A stretch of DNA of 47,648 bases from Candidatus Heimdallarchaeota archaeon (GTDB lineage: Archaea > Asgardarchaeota > Heimdallarchaeia > JABLTI01). The translations under genes and the position numbers were made by a program. Positions within the stretch are counted from its first letter, which is position 1. Each line of letters begins with the position of its first letter. The DNA is taken from NCBI GenBank assembly GCA_019056785.1, contig DXJV01000065.1, positions 1-47,648 on the forward strand, read 5' to 3'. This document shows positions 1 to 8,677 of this stretch, one piece after another. The notes beneath the pieces were generated by a model. It saw only the letters and a list, made by a program, of their open reading frames with translations. It had not been told where the DNA came from and did not search any database.

Positions 1-93
1 GAGCACCGCTCCAAAATCACATCATTCCAAACGGTCAGTTATTTTTCAACTTTTTCTGGAGCCTGTCGTGCTGCCTGGCTACACTACCACCCC
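1..93 (-). tRNA. tRNA-Trp (CCA), 5' half plus start of intron; cut by window edge
   Basis: Read on the minus strand from 93, the sequence folds as the 5' half of a tRNA. The acceptor strand is GGGGTGG (93-87), with T8 and A9. The D stem GTGT/GCAC (84-81 and 71-68) closes a canonical loop with A14, G15, G18, G19 and A21. The anticodon 5' strand ACAGG (66-62) leads into loop bases CTCCAG, so the anticodon is CCA (59-57). No matching 3' strand follows. Instead an A-rich stretch runs from about 55 to the window edge, as expected for the intron that archaeal tRNA-Trp genes usually carry after position 37. The 3' half must lie beyond base 1. Confidence 0.85.
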
Positions 94-162
94 AAGCTAG
101 TCTGGGGAAGTATTTTTGTAGTTTCCTTTTGTCTATAAAATATTTTCGATGAAGACGAATGA

Positions 163-615
163 TTACTTTGTGATTTTTATTAGAAGCATTTCTTCGGTTT
201 GTTCAAAGGTGTAGCTGAAATTGTAGGCTGTTGCGATAGGTTCAAACACAAAATTCCAATCTTTAGTAAAGTTCTCCGGAAGTGCCAAAAGCTTTACCAA
301 TTGCTTGTTTGGCCAACCGATGATCTCAATTTCGAATCCATCTTCAGTCTCCTGGTAGTAGGCTTTCGTTGCTCCAGCAGTTAAGTAATTCTTAGCAAAT
401 TCTCGGGCGATTTGTTCAGGGGTAGCATGCATGACCTTTTCCCATCCTTTTGCCATTTCTTTCCCAAAATACAAGGCAAGATCCTTCAATGCAAGCTGAT
501 GCTCTTGGATAAATTTCATTGTTAAGAGCATAAAAACTTGATAGTTCAACATCCCTGCTTGAAGCAATTCCTCTGGTTTGAAAATCAATTCTTTTTTTTC
601 AGGCAAATTTTTCAC
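163..615 (-). CDS. Conserved-looking hypothetical protein, 150 aa
   Basis: I do not recognise this protein. It is a soluble, mixed alpha/beta sequence with an amphipathic helical first half and a strand-like C-terminus (EEMLLIKITK at the end). There is no signal peptide, membrane segment or cysteine motif. The first possible start is GTG at 615, with GGAG about 12 bases upstream. A second candidate is TTG at 606, which sits 5 bases after an excellent archaeal-type GAGGTGA; the true start may therefore be three codons later. It lies on the same strand as, and upstream of, the tRNA-Trp gene. Confidence 0.7.
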   Translation of the reverse strand: MKNLPEKKELIFKPEELLQAGMLNYQVFMLLTMKFIQEHQLALKDLALYFGKEMAKGWEKVMHATPEQIAREFAKNYLTAGATKAYYQETEDGFEIEIIGWPNKQLVKLLALPENFTKDWNFVFEPIATAYNFSYTFEQTEEMLLIKITK

Positions 616-768
616 CTCAATTACTTTCTCCTTTTTTTATAAAAAACTCAATTTGTTATTTAAACATTTAGTACCGAGGTTTTTGTTTCTGAGGAATATT
701 TGAGTTATTTATTTGTTTCGTTTTTTTCACTCACGAAGGCACTCTTCTTTTTTTAGTCTTATTTAACA

Positions 769-779
769 AAGTTTAATAT
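769..779 (+). promoter_or_regulatory. Candidate TATA box for the HEAT protein gene
   Basis: The A/T-rich element GTTTAATATA lies about 70 bases before the ATG at 846. This would give a leader of roughly 40 bases if transcription starts the usual 25 or so bases downstream of the box. The match is visual only. Confidence 0.35.
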
Positions 780-845
780 ATGTGTATCTATGTAAATTAT
801 TGTACTGACCACTATTTACTGTTAATAGACGGAGAAAGTAGTATA

Positions 846-1661
846 ATGAATGTTAAAGCGATAAACTTGCAAAGGGAATTTCAAAAACTTCGGAGTGGGA
901 AGACCAGAGATAGAAAAAATGCCGCGTGGTTTTTAGGGAACACGAAAGATCGGCGCGCTGTAGAGCCATTAATACAAGCAATAAAAATTGAAAAGGATCG
1001 ATTTGTTCGCAAAAACATTGTTACGGCGTTGGCTAAAATTGGTGATAAAAGAGCGCTCAAAGTTCTAAAAACAATCAGGAAAAAAGATCCGGATGAGAAA
1101 GTTCGGAGAGAGGCGAGTTGGGCTATTCGGAAAATAAACACAAATAGCTCTACTCTAACGAGTGTGAAATTATCAAAAACGGTTATGAAAACAAAAGTTG
1201 CTAAAAGGGTTACTGGGAAAACAATTAAACAACAAAAAGTGGTCAAACGTTCCCAAAAGCATTTCACAGTTCACCCGACAAAATCGCGAGTTCGGAAAAC
1301 GTCCCTTAAGCAAAAATCTGCTACAGTAAGGGTACCAAAAAAAACCGTCAGAAGGGTTACACCCACGAGTAGAACGGCACCAAAACCAGCCGGGAAAAAG
1401 CATCCTATAAAAAAGCTTGTGGTTGTTCCAAAGGCAACCCCCGCCCTCACACAAAAAAAAGGTGACTCTAAGGTTCACACCACCTCCTCTAAAAGCAAAT
1501 TAACAAAAACAGTCTATAAATCACCACCGGTAAAATCTCCAAGTTCGAAAAAGAAGACGAAAATCGTTTCTGCAAGTGGAACGGAAAAATCCAGTAAATC
1601 GAAAATAAAAAGTAATTCACGCTCTCTAAAACCAAAGGCTAGATTAAAGCAGAAAAAATAA
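846..1661 (+). CDS. HEAT-repeat protein with long lysine-rich tail
   Basis: The first 95 or so residues form two to three HEAT (PBS-lyase-like) helical repeats; the segments AVEPLIQAI, ALAKIGDKRALKVL and VRREASWAIRKI show the pattern. HEAT repeats are protein-binding scaffolds. From about residue 96 to the end (271 aa in total) the protein changes to a low-complexity tail dominated by Lys, Ser, Thr, Pro and Val with almost no acidic residues, similar in composition to eukaryotic histone H1 tails. Such a tail would be expected to bind nucleic acid or another polyanion. I chose ATG at 846 because GGAG precedes it by about 10 bases. An in-frame ATG at 780 sits on the probable TATA region. It is a monocistronic gene, convergent with the ABC transporter. 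Confidence 0.8.
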   Translation: MNVKAINLQREFQKLRSGKTRDRKNAAWFLGNTKDRRAVEPLIQAIKIEKDRFVRKNIVTALAKIGDKRALKVLKTIRKKDPDEKVRREASWAIRKINTNSSTLTSVKLSKTVMKTKVAKRVTGKTIKQQKVVKRSQKHFTVHPTKSRVRKTSLKQKSATVRVPKKTVRRVTPTSRTAPKPAGKKHPIKKLVVVPKATPALTQKKGDSKVHTTSSKSKLTKTVYKSPPVKSPSSKKKTKIVSASGTEKSSKSKIKSNSRSLKPKARLKQKK

Positions 1662-1812
1662 TTTTGTTGTGACATTTTCCACATATCATAAGAGTTCAGT
1701 CTTTGAGATTTCAATAATTTTCAAGAGAATAAATTTTGATGCCCTAATAGGGAAATAACAGAAGTTACTAAGACGATTTTTCCCGTAAAAAAAAGGCAAA
1801 GGATGATATTGG

Positions 1813-2793
1813 TTACTTCTGATTTTCCTCTGTTTGTTTCTTTCTTCGCCACCAGCTTCTTCTTTTTTCTTGCCGGTTTTTTCGTTCCTCTGCCTTTTTT
1901 TGTTCTAGTTGAGCTAACTCGTTCAAAAATACGAGGTTGATTTGTTCTCGCTTTGTAAAAAACTGTTTTGTGAAGAGCATATTTGTGGTAATGCTTGCAA
2001 TAAATGCTGCAGACAAAAGCATTAAAAATATGACGACTTGATAGACCGCTGCTTCTATTGGCGGGACACCCCCAATTATCATCCCTGACATTAGCCCCGG
2101 CAAGGAAACAATTCCCAGTGTTGCTACCCGATTGATTGTTGGAAGAAGACTTGCCTTATAGCTGTCTTTCAAGATAGTTTTAACGGCATTTTTTGGTGAA
2201 TCACCCAGAGCCAACGCTGCTTCTATTTTTCCCCGTGATTTAATAATGTCAGATTTTGCACGCTCGAGAGCGATTCCAGACATTCTCATTGCTGAGGATA
2301 TTACCATACTTCCCATGGGGATAACAAATTCTCCCTGTGGGGGATAAGGGATAATTCCTTCTATTTTAAAAGGAAGATTTGGTATTGCAGCGAAAATTGC
2401 TCCAGAGAAGATAACTATTGACATTATAAACATTGTGCTGGCAGTTATTGCAAGCAAACCTATTAGAAGGACCTTCGGATAGTGATAGCTCTGGTAATTT
2501 GTAAACGCAGCAAAAGCTGACATAAATAAAAGAATGAGAAATTGCATCCAAATCTTCTGAATGCCAAAGATCACTGTTAAGAACGAGCCAAAAAGAACCA
2601 CTTGAAGAAAGCCTCGTAGAAAGCTCCAGACGAGTTTAGACTCGAGGTTGGTTCGTTGCCATAACGACAAACCAATAAGCATCAATAAAAGAATAGCTGA
2701 CAAGCCGATTCTAATCCAGATGTTGGGCTCTTTTAATGCCTGCCAAATTTCCACCAAGGTTTGATAGATCATAGCCACCAATTCTGAAGCCAT
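1813..2793 (-). CDS. FetB/UPF0014-type ABC transporter permease
   Basis: Membrane subunit of an ABC transporter of the UPF0014 family, whose E. coli member FetB is linked to iron export. It has about 326 residues. Hydrophobic segments lie near residues 27-44, 57-77, 82-100 and 108-133, with two more after residue 210. The most conserved family region is visible: ALALGDSPKNAV (coupling helix to the ATPase) followed by the SLPGLMSGM motif. The C-terminus is a charged Lys/Arg/Glu-rich tail. I chose ATG at 2793 because GGAGG (2803-2807) precedes it, and because it starts one base after the ATPase stop codon. The frame stays open upstream but that part overlaps the ATPase. Iron as substrate is inferred from the family only. 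Confidence 0.85.
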   Translation of the reverse strand: MASELVAMIYQTLVEIWQALKEPNIWIRIGLSAILLLMLIGLSLWQRTNLESKLVWSFLRGFLQVVLFGSFLTVIFGIQKIWMQFLILLFMSAFAAFTNYQSYHYPKVLLIGLLAITASTMFIMSIVIFSGAIFAAIPNLPFKIEGIIPYPPQGEFVIPMGSMVISSAMRMSGIALERAKSDIIKSRGKIEAALALGDSPKNAVKTILKDSYKASLLPTINRVATLGIVSLPGLMSGMIIGGVPPIEAAVYQVVIFLMLLSAAFIASITTNMLFTKQFFTKREQINLVFLNELAQLEQKKAEERKNRQEKRRSWWRRKKQTEENQK

Positions 2794-2794
2794 T

Positions 2795-3550
2795 TTAATT
2801 TTCCTCCTTTTTCTTGAAGAACGAACGAATTTCATCGTTGCGGTATTGGGTAAAGAACTCCTCAGTGGGAGCCGTTTCCACCAGCTGGCCACCTTTAAGA
2901 AATAGCAGCTGTTCGGTCAATCGTTCCGTTTGCTCGAGTGAATGAGTAACAATAATCACTTTTACTTGCCTCTCTTCTGAAAGGCGCTTTAAGGTGCTTT
3001 CAATTATTTCTTCAGAGATAACATCCAAGGAGCTTGTGGGCTCATCTAATAAGAGGACTTGAGGTTCGTTAGCTAGACTTCGAGCTAGACTTACCCTTTG
3101 CTGCTCCCCACCAGAAAGCCCTTCAATATCGCGTTCAAGGAATTCGTGGGGGAGAGCAACTTTGTCAAGAAGATGTAATAAGTCATCTTCTGAATAGTCT
3201 ATACCCCAAATCTTTGGACCATAAAGTAAGTTTTCCTTCACTGTCCCTTCAAAGAGATAAGGTCGTTGTTGAACCAGTCCTATTTGTTTTCGCAACAAAG
3301 TGGGCGGGATTTCAGCGATATCTTGCCCATTAAAGAAGATTTTTCCGGTGGTTGGGGAGATAAGGTTGTTCAATAACCTGAGAAAAGTGCTTTTTCCTGA
3401 GCCTGACGGGCCGATAATACCGGTAATTTTATGTTTATTAATTTCAATAGTAATATGAGATAGAATCTGGATTGAACCAATTTTAAAAGAAACATCCTGC
3501 ACAGAGAAAATACTCTCTGAGTTCTCATTATCAAGAGTCATAGCGACCAT
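2795..3550 (-). CDS. FetA-like ABC transporter ATP-binding protein
   Basis: Single-domain ABC ATPase of 251 residues. Walker A is GPSGSGKST (47-55), the Q-loop region reads LVQQRPYLFEG, the signature is LSGGEQQRV, Walker B is VLLLDEP and the H-loop is VTHS. It is the first gene of a two-gene operon; its stop lies one base from the start of the UPF0014 permease, so the two form one transporter at the cytoplasmic membrane. GTG/ATG choices at the N-terminus (3550 or ATG at 3541) are not decided by a clear ribosome binding site. The divergent GH57 gene shares the 350-base upstream region. Confidence 0.9.
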   Translation of the reverse strand: MVAMTLDNENSESIFSVQDVSFKIGSIQILSHITIEINKHKITGIIGPSGSGKSTFLRLLNNLISPTTGKIFFNGQDIAEIPPTLLRKQIGLVQQRPYLFEGTVKENLLYGPKIWGIDYSEDDLLHLLDKVALPHEFLERDIEGLSGGEQQRVSLARSLANEPQVLLLDEPTSSLDVISEEIIESTLKRLSEERQVKVIIVTHSLEQTERLTEQLLFLKGGQLVETAPTEEFFTQYRNDEIRSFFKKKEEN

Positions 3551-3901
3551 ATTCTGCTTCTCAAAGTTAAAAATTATTGGTTAAAAAAGCATATTCGACC
3601 AGGGAAGGTCCGACCTCTTTCTGAGTGGATTTTACTTTCAAAAGAGCTTTGAACAGCAATTGCCCCATTTTCTCGAAAAGAGTTCTCTAAACTTCTTAAA
3701 AGTAGAAAAATAACAAAAAAGATGAGCTTATCTTTATTAAGGAGAGTTTTTCTTCTACCACATGAAAACAATCCAATCATAAAACCAGGACCGAACCTTT
3801 AATAGTGGTTTATGGGAAAATTTCATAATGATGAATAATCAAGAAGTTATTGTGAATAGGAAGTCAGTAGAAAAGAGATAGGACAAGGAGAAGAAGTGCT
3901 C
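3551..3901. other. Divergent intergenic region, 351 bases
   Basis: This region separates the FetAB-like operon from the GH57 gene and must hold both promoters. On the minus side the A/T-rich stretch AATAATTTTTAA lies about 20-30 bases before the ATPase start. On the plus side CTTTAATAG near 3797 is a possible TATA element, far upstream of the GH57 start. A 68-codon minus-strand frame at 3574-3780 has no ribosome binding site and no recognisable similarity, so I do not call it. Confidence 0.4.
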
Positions 3902-5062
3902 ATGACAGATTGCGTGTTATTCCTTCATGGACATCAACCCTACTACAACGAAGAATTTATCGTGAAAGAAATTGTCTGGCAAAGTTATGGCCCACTCTTT
4001 AAGCTATTACTTGACAGGTCGAAAGATACAGACTTCCAAATTAATCTCTCACTCACCGGTAGTGTGTTACAATGGTTTGAACGTCTGGAAAATGATTACT
4101 TGCTGTCAACACTTGGAGAACTAATCGATAAGGGGATTGTGGAACTGTTATTATCGCCCTTTTATCATGCGCCACTCGTCTTTACAAATGATGGGTTCAT
4201 AAAAGAACAATTTTATCACCACAGAAAAATGGTGAAAGATCTCTTTGGTAAAGAAATGCGAGGTCTTTTCCCTCCGGAAATGATTTTTTCCACACATAAA
4301 AACCAGTTAGTAATGGATTTAGATGTCGACTATTTGTTTGTTGATGGCATTTATAACTCATTCCATACAGATGATGTCGATGGCCTATGGAAACTTGTGA
4401 CACCTAAAGAGATTTTCGTCTTGGTCCGCAACCGAGCCTTAAGTTGGCATTTTTCCGACAATGCCTTTCCGAATGCGCACTGGATGTTAACCACAATAAG
4501 TAAAAAAAGTGGCCCGGTGACAATCGGCTGTGATGTTGAATGTTTTGGACATCACCGAAGTGCTGAATCATTTAAATTTCTCGAGTATTTTCTAGCGCAT
4601 GCGAAAGAGAAGGGTGTCGAGCTGCTTACAGGCAAAGAAGCCGTGAAGAGAAATAAACAGAAAGCACAGATCTATCAAATTGAAGAAATAACTACTTGGG
4701 CGCGCAGCATTAATGTCTTCTTTCCTCACTCGAGAATAATTGAAATGTGGTTCGCCCAAAAAGAAGTGGAGTCAATGTATCATCGCCTCGAGTTCTTCTA
4801 TTTTCAGATAGAAAGAGCCCTCCAGCAGACAAACGAAGATGAAATCTTGCTCAAAGAGCTCATCGATTTTAAAGTGAAAAAACTCGACGAAGTTCGCTGG
4901 GAAATACACCGACAACTTACCGATGCAGCTCTTTACCATGAAGATTTCTCTAACAAGAACACTTATCGAGCAATGCTATTGCAGTCAGCTAGAATTAAAG
5001 CCAACCTGTGGACACTCGAGCAAGAACTCCTTAAGCAATTTAATAAAAGCAACAAAGGATAA
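3902..5062 (+). CDS. GH57 family glycoside hydrolase / glucanotransferase
   Basis: Glycoside hydrolase family 57 enzymes act on alpha-glucans (amylase, amylopullulanase, 4-alpha-glucanotransferase, branching). The hallmark HGHQP is at residues 9-13. FPPEM around residue 122 is the likely nucleophile-glutamate motif, and CDVECFGHHR (around residue 205) matches the fourth motif, which supplies the acid/base aspartate. At 386 residues with no signal peptide it is a cytoplasmic enzyme, close to the shorter alpha-amylase-like branch of the family, and probably acts on storage glucan. I chose ATG at 3902 because AAGGAG ends about 10 bases before it; the GTG at 3896 is too close to that site. It has no glycogen-gene neighbours. 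Confidence 0.85.
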   Translation: MTDCVLFLHGHQPYYNEEFIVKEIVWQSYGPLFKLLLDRSKDTDFQINLSLTGSVLQWFERLENDYLLSTLGELIDKGIVELLLSPFYHAPLVFTNDGFIKEQFYHHRKMVKDLFGKEMRGLFPPEMIFSTHKNQLVMDLDVDYLFVDGIYNSFHTDDVDGLWKLVTPKEIFVLVRNRALSWHFSDNAFPNAHWMLTTISKKSGPVTIGCDVECFGHHRSAESFKFLEYFLAHAKEKGVELLTGKEAVKRNKQKAQIYQIEEITTWARSINVFFPHSRIIEMWFAQKEVESMYHRLEFFYFQIERALQQTNEDEILLKELIDFKVKKLDEVRWEIHRQLTDAALYHEDFSNKNTYRAMLLQSARIKANLWTLEQELLKQFNKSNKG

Positions 5063-5158
5063 AACATTTCACAAAAAGACGGTAAAATGAAACAGCTTAT
5101 TTCTAAACAAATAAATTTTGAAGGCGCATATAGCTAAAAAGGTCATTCTGCCATCGGA

Positions 5159-5653
5159 CTAGTCAAAAGCTTCGGGGTAATATTTTGGAGAGATACAATA
5201 TTTGTCATCTTGTGGTGGGTCAACGACAGGTAAAGCTAGCGAATCTAAAAAGCGATCAAGTTTAAGTGCTCGTTGAAAAACTCTCTCATCCAATTTAAAG
5301 GGCTCTTCTTTTGTACCCGAAACTTCTATAATTAGGGAATTAGGCTCTCGTTCGATGGTCAGCTGGCAAGCAACACCATTTACTAATACCCGTTCTGGAG
5401 AGTTCTGTTCAAGAAAACTCGAAATAGTCGAATCATCTTCGTTTTCCGCAGAATTTTCAGGTTCGAGGGATAACCGGTCCAACACATCATTCAATTCTTC
5501 TTCTGATGAGAATTTTACCTTTGCAAGAAATCGCTCCGGTTTCATATCATTTGGATGTGGGTAAGCGGTACAAAGACGAAATATGGCCAATTGATTGATC
5601 CATTTCTTGACAGGTTCCTCTCCATAGGTTATTAAAAGATAATTTAGCGCCAT
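5159..5653 (-). CDS. Hypothetical protein, 164 aa
   Basis: I do not recognise this protein. It is soluble and acidic. An N-terminal alpha/beta half contains RFLAKVKFSSEEEL, an acidic linker near residues 75-83 follows, and a second half has strands such as VACQLTIERE and SLIIEVSG, ending in a Pro-rich and Tyr-rich tail. It has no signal peptide or membrane helix. The start is ATG at 5653, with no strong ribosome binding site. It sits between the convergent GH57 gene and the secreted protein gene, with its own upstream spacer of about 100 bases, so it is probably transcribed alone. Confidence 0.65.
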   Translation of the reverse strand: MALNYLLITYGEEPVKKWINQLAIFRLCTAYPHPNDMKPERFLAKVKFSSEEELNDVLDRLSLEPENSAENEDDSTISSFLEQNSPERVLVNGVACQLTIEREPNSLIIEVSGTKEEPFKLDERVFQRALKLDRFLDSLALPVVDPPQDDKYCISPKYYPEAFD

Positions 5654-5751
5654 TTGCAGTCCCTAAAAGATGTTCTTTACACATATTGAAATCTTTTATG
5701 GTAGACAAAAAAGAAGTAATTGCTGTTTATTTTAAAAAAATAAAAGAAGAA

Positions 5752-7623
5752 TTAATTTCTTCTTTGGAAAACAGAAATGTAGAAACGGGAATTTGCTTTT
5801 ACCACAACCGAGGGAACTTGTGGAATGGTTTTTATCCCAATAGATGATAGGTGATCCTGAGGAACATTTCGGACTTGATCGAACGGTCGGGGGATAATTG
5901 GCTTAATAGGAGGTGGCTTTGGTGTGGGGTTCGGTGCAGAATAGGGTTTTACGATATAGGGCTGAATACCGAGATAGGCATAATGGGTTTGTGGTTTACC
6001 GTATTCAAATTTTGGTTGGATGGACCGATCAACGAGTAGATAGTTTTGTGCATAGACTTTCTCTGAAAATGTCAATGAAGCTTTTAATGCTACAAATTTG
6101 CCAAGCTTGACTGAAAGAGATACTGAATGTTCTGAAGATGCTTCTTGCTTATATTCCATTATTGCCCCTTCGTGAATGCTGTAGGTTTTGGTGTGAGTGC
6201 CGATTTTCTTATAACCCTCAGTTATTGGCAGATAATCGTATTGATTCTTGAAATCTTGGACAGATAAGTCAGTAAATTTAGCTTCCTTAAAGCGTATATT
6301 TGAAATCGATTCGAGATAGGTATCAGTTTCCCCTGGAAGGCGGATTGCCTTTTTATCCAGTAAATAAGTAGTTTTAATAAAAACCACAGCATCGTTTTCT
6401 CCATAACGTCGACTTACACCATAATATTCATCGTTCTTGTAAAGATACATGTCGTAAATTGGAAATGAAACAGAGACACCAATACCTTTAAAGCTTAGGC
6501 CTGCAGATAAGGCGAGGGAGACTTTTACACTGCGAGTGCGACCAACGTGGTAAACATTCTCCACTCCTTGGACACTAGGAGCATAAAGCCTGCAAAGTGA
6601 TTCTGCAGAGATGGCTTGATAATTATAAACTGTTGTCCCGACAGTTGTTTTACCAAACATTACATTGTCTACATAGAAGCTCGTTTTTGTATAAGCATCA
6701 ACCATAAATTCTATGGCTTTTAACTGAACGTTTTTCGAAATAGTTTCATAGACCAAAATTTCTTTGTTTAAGTAGAGACTATAGGTAAGGCTTGAGCCAT
6801 CATCATTCTGCTCAAAGAGAATGTCAAATTGGTACCATTCCTTTTCCTGGAAGTCTAGAACTAAAATAGGATGAATCGCCGAACCATCATCAGATAAACC
6901 AATATAATTGGAAGTAAACATTAATGATAGTAGTTGAAAACCGCTTGAGGTCCAAACCTTTGCATAAGCGTAATTTGAATCATCATCATACAAAGTGTCA
7001 AAAGCAACTTGAAATGAAAATAAGACCGGTGTTGTAAGACTTAATGCTTCTGTGTAATGTAGAACAGTAGGTGCAGCCCCAAATTCATTTTGCAGCAGTT
7101 TTAGTGCTCGCCGAGAATTGCCATTCGCTAATCCTTCTGCAGCAGGGTCAACAACCCGCACATCAGATATATCGTGAAATTCAGTTACTTGCCAATTACT
7201 AGGATTTCCGCTTAGCGCGTCAGTCTCAAAATTAGAATAGAAGAATGTCTTAGATGCCAGAACAAAGTTGTAGGTCCCCCCTCGAGAGCTGACAGAAATA
7301 GTTTTTGTATAATACCCACTCTTTGAGACTTCTAACTGTGCCAAGGAGACAATATCATTTCCCACACAATAATAGCCACTGCTATCCGTGTAATCCGTCG
7401 AAACTTGTCGGCCATTACTAAACAACCGAACATACGCACCTGCTATTGGTTTCCCAAAATCATCTTTCACGGTGCCGGTGTAGGTTGGAAAATTATCACC
7501 AACAGGTCTAGCACTGGCTTTCATTATTTGCCGAATCCCGGGCAATGAGAGATTAGGTACTATTATTAGAAATAGTACTAACCCAACAACTCCATACAAG
7601 AGTAATTTACTATTTTTTTTCAT
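5752..7623 (-). CDS. Secreted or membrane-anchored multidomain protein
   Basis: The protein has 623 residues. Residues 9-28 form a single hydrophobic segment that acts as signal peptide or membrane anchor, so the rest is extracellular. Residues 45-125 look like a carboxypeptidase-regulatory/CNA-B-type beta sandwich (GTVKDDFGKPIAGAYVRL, then DSSGYY). Residues 130-340 resemble a concanavalin-like lectin/LamG beta jelly roll (FYSNFETDALSGNPSNWQV at its start, FYVDNVMFG at its end). The last third is beta-rich and unassigned, with a proline-rich stretch (PNPTPKPPP) before a hydrophilic C-terminus. The likely role is surface adhesion or glycan binding, but no catalytic motif is visible. It is monocistronic with a 230-base divergent upstream region. 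Confidence 0.75.
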   Translation of the reverse strand: MKKNSKLLLYGVVGLVLFLIIVPNLSLPGIRQIMKASARPVGDNFPTYTGTVKDDFGKPIAGAYVRLFSNGRQVSTDYTDSSGYYCVGNDIVSLAQLEVSKSGYYTKTISVSSRGGTYNFVLASKTFFYSNFETDALSGNPSNWQVTEFHDISDVRVVDPAAEGLANGNSRRALKLLQNEFGAAPTVLHYTEALSLTTPVLFSFQVAFDTLYDDDSNYAYAKVWTSSGFQLLSLMFTSNYIGLSDDGSAIHPILVLDFQEKEWYQFDILFEQNDDGSSLTYSLYLNKEILVYETISKNVQLKAIEFMVDAYTKTSFYVDNVMFGKTTVGTTVYNYQAISAESLCRLYAPSVQGVENVYHVGRTRSVKVSLALSAGLSFKGIGVSVSFPIYDMYLYKNDEYYGVSRRYGENDAVVFIKTTYLLDKKAIRLPGETDTYLESISNIRFKEAKFTDLSVQDFKNQYDYLPITEGYKKIGTHTKTYSIHEGAIMEYKQEASSEHSVSLSVKLGKFVALKASLTFSEKVYAQNYLLVDRSIQPKFEYGKPQTHYAYLGIQPYIVKPYSAPNPTPKPPPIKPIIPRPFDQVRNVPQDHLSSIGIKTIPQVPSVVVKANSRFYISVFQRRN

Positions 7624-7853
7624 TTTGATACCACTTTTTAGAAGTAAATAACAGTTTCAGAAGATTTTGGGCAAAAAGAGTATTTAAATGGTTATAATTT
7701 AACTGTCAAAGAAAACTAGTTTAAAAAAACAATAAAAAAAATCACCTTGAATTTTTTAAAAAAAAGCAAAAGTCTAAGATCAACTGAAAAATCAGATATT
7801 AGGGATAGGAAAATCATTAAAATAAGTGGAAAAAAAGCTTTTTTTGATGAGAG

Positions 7854-8648
7854 ATGATAGTCATTGAGCCTTTAACGAAGGATCGAATCGATGAATTTGT
7901 TAGTTTTTTTGTGTGGGAGCTGAACAAAGAGGAAACCCCTTTTTTGTGAAAGGCATTGAAATGAAAAAAGACTATGTAGCTAATCGATTGGAAAAATTTG
8001 GGGGCATAGCGAAAATCGCTTTAGATGATGAGAAGATAATCGGAATTTTTACAATATCAACCATTAATAGAAGAGCAGCTAATAGAGATCCAGTGCATCA
8101 ATGTACGAGAAAAGGAGTACCAACAACAAGGTGTAGGGAAAGCTTTGCTAGGGTCATTCATTGAAGATATGAAAAAACCACAAGCATATTTTAAAGACCA
8201 ACCGGCTAAAGGAATTGTCACTTATGCTTTTGAAGTGCCTGATTACTTCCCTCAGCATAAATTCTACAAAAAAATGGGTTTTAAACAGATACAACCAGAT
8301 GACCCCTTTTATCTATTCTTTCCACTGGAGGAAGAGTTTGTTTATAAACCGAAAATCTCGCGAGCACAATTTAAAGCCTTGCCAGAAGATAAAAACAAAG
8401 CACTGCTATTTCTTGACCCCTCTTGCCCGTTTAGTTATTATTTTGCAAAAGAAATGGAACGACTAATCAAAGAGATAGAAAAGGATGTTGAGGTTGTCTT
8501 TATTGATGTTTTCAAGCAGAAGGATGAGGTAAAGAAAAGAGGCGGTATTGTGCCATTCTGTGTGACCAATAAAGTACCCATCAAAACCTTCTTCACAAAT
8601 ACAAAAGGCTTTCTTGATGAAGTAGCAAAAGCATTCCAAAAACGATGA
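7854..8648 (+). pseudogene. YoaP-like GNAT acetyltransferase with C-terminal thioredoxin-like domain, interrupted by two indels
   Basis: Three reading-frame pieces join into one 264-residue protein. Piece one starts at ATG 7854 (MIVIEPLTKDRIDEF...) and runs to the T6 run at 7940-7945. Piece two (VKGIEMKKDYVANRL...) runs to the T5 run at 8046-8050. Piece three (QYQPLIEEQLIEIQC...) runs to the stop at 8646. Adding one T at the first run and removing one at the second restores the frame, and the net change is zero. The middle holds a GNAT motif (QQQGVGKALL); the C-terminus (LDPSCPFSYYFAKEM) matches the YoaP-type domain, and length and order fit Bacillus YoaP. The substrate is unknown. It could be intact if the indels are sequencing errors. 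Confidence 0.75.
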
Positions 8649-8677
8649 AAAGCCAAGAGCTACAAAACAATCTGCTT

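Noticed and set aside
1173..1478. Long antisense frames in the HEAT gene
   Set aside because: They result from the Lys-rich codon bias of the plus-strand tail, which leaves few stops on the other strand.
2794..2892. N-terminal extension of the FetB-like permease by 33 codons
   Set aside because: It overlaps the ATPase gene, is unrelated to the family, and a strong GGAGG precedes the internal ATG at 2793.
3574..3780. 68-codon minus-strand frame between the FetA-like and GH57 genes
   Set aside because: No ribosome binding site, no recognisable domain, and odd composition; more likely promoter region.
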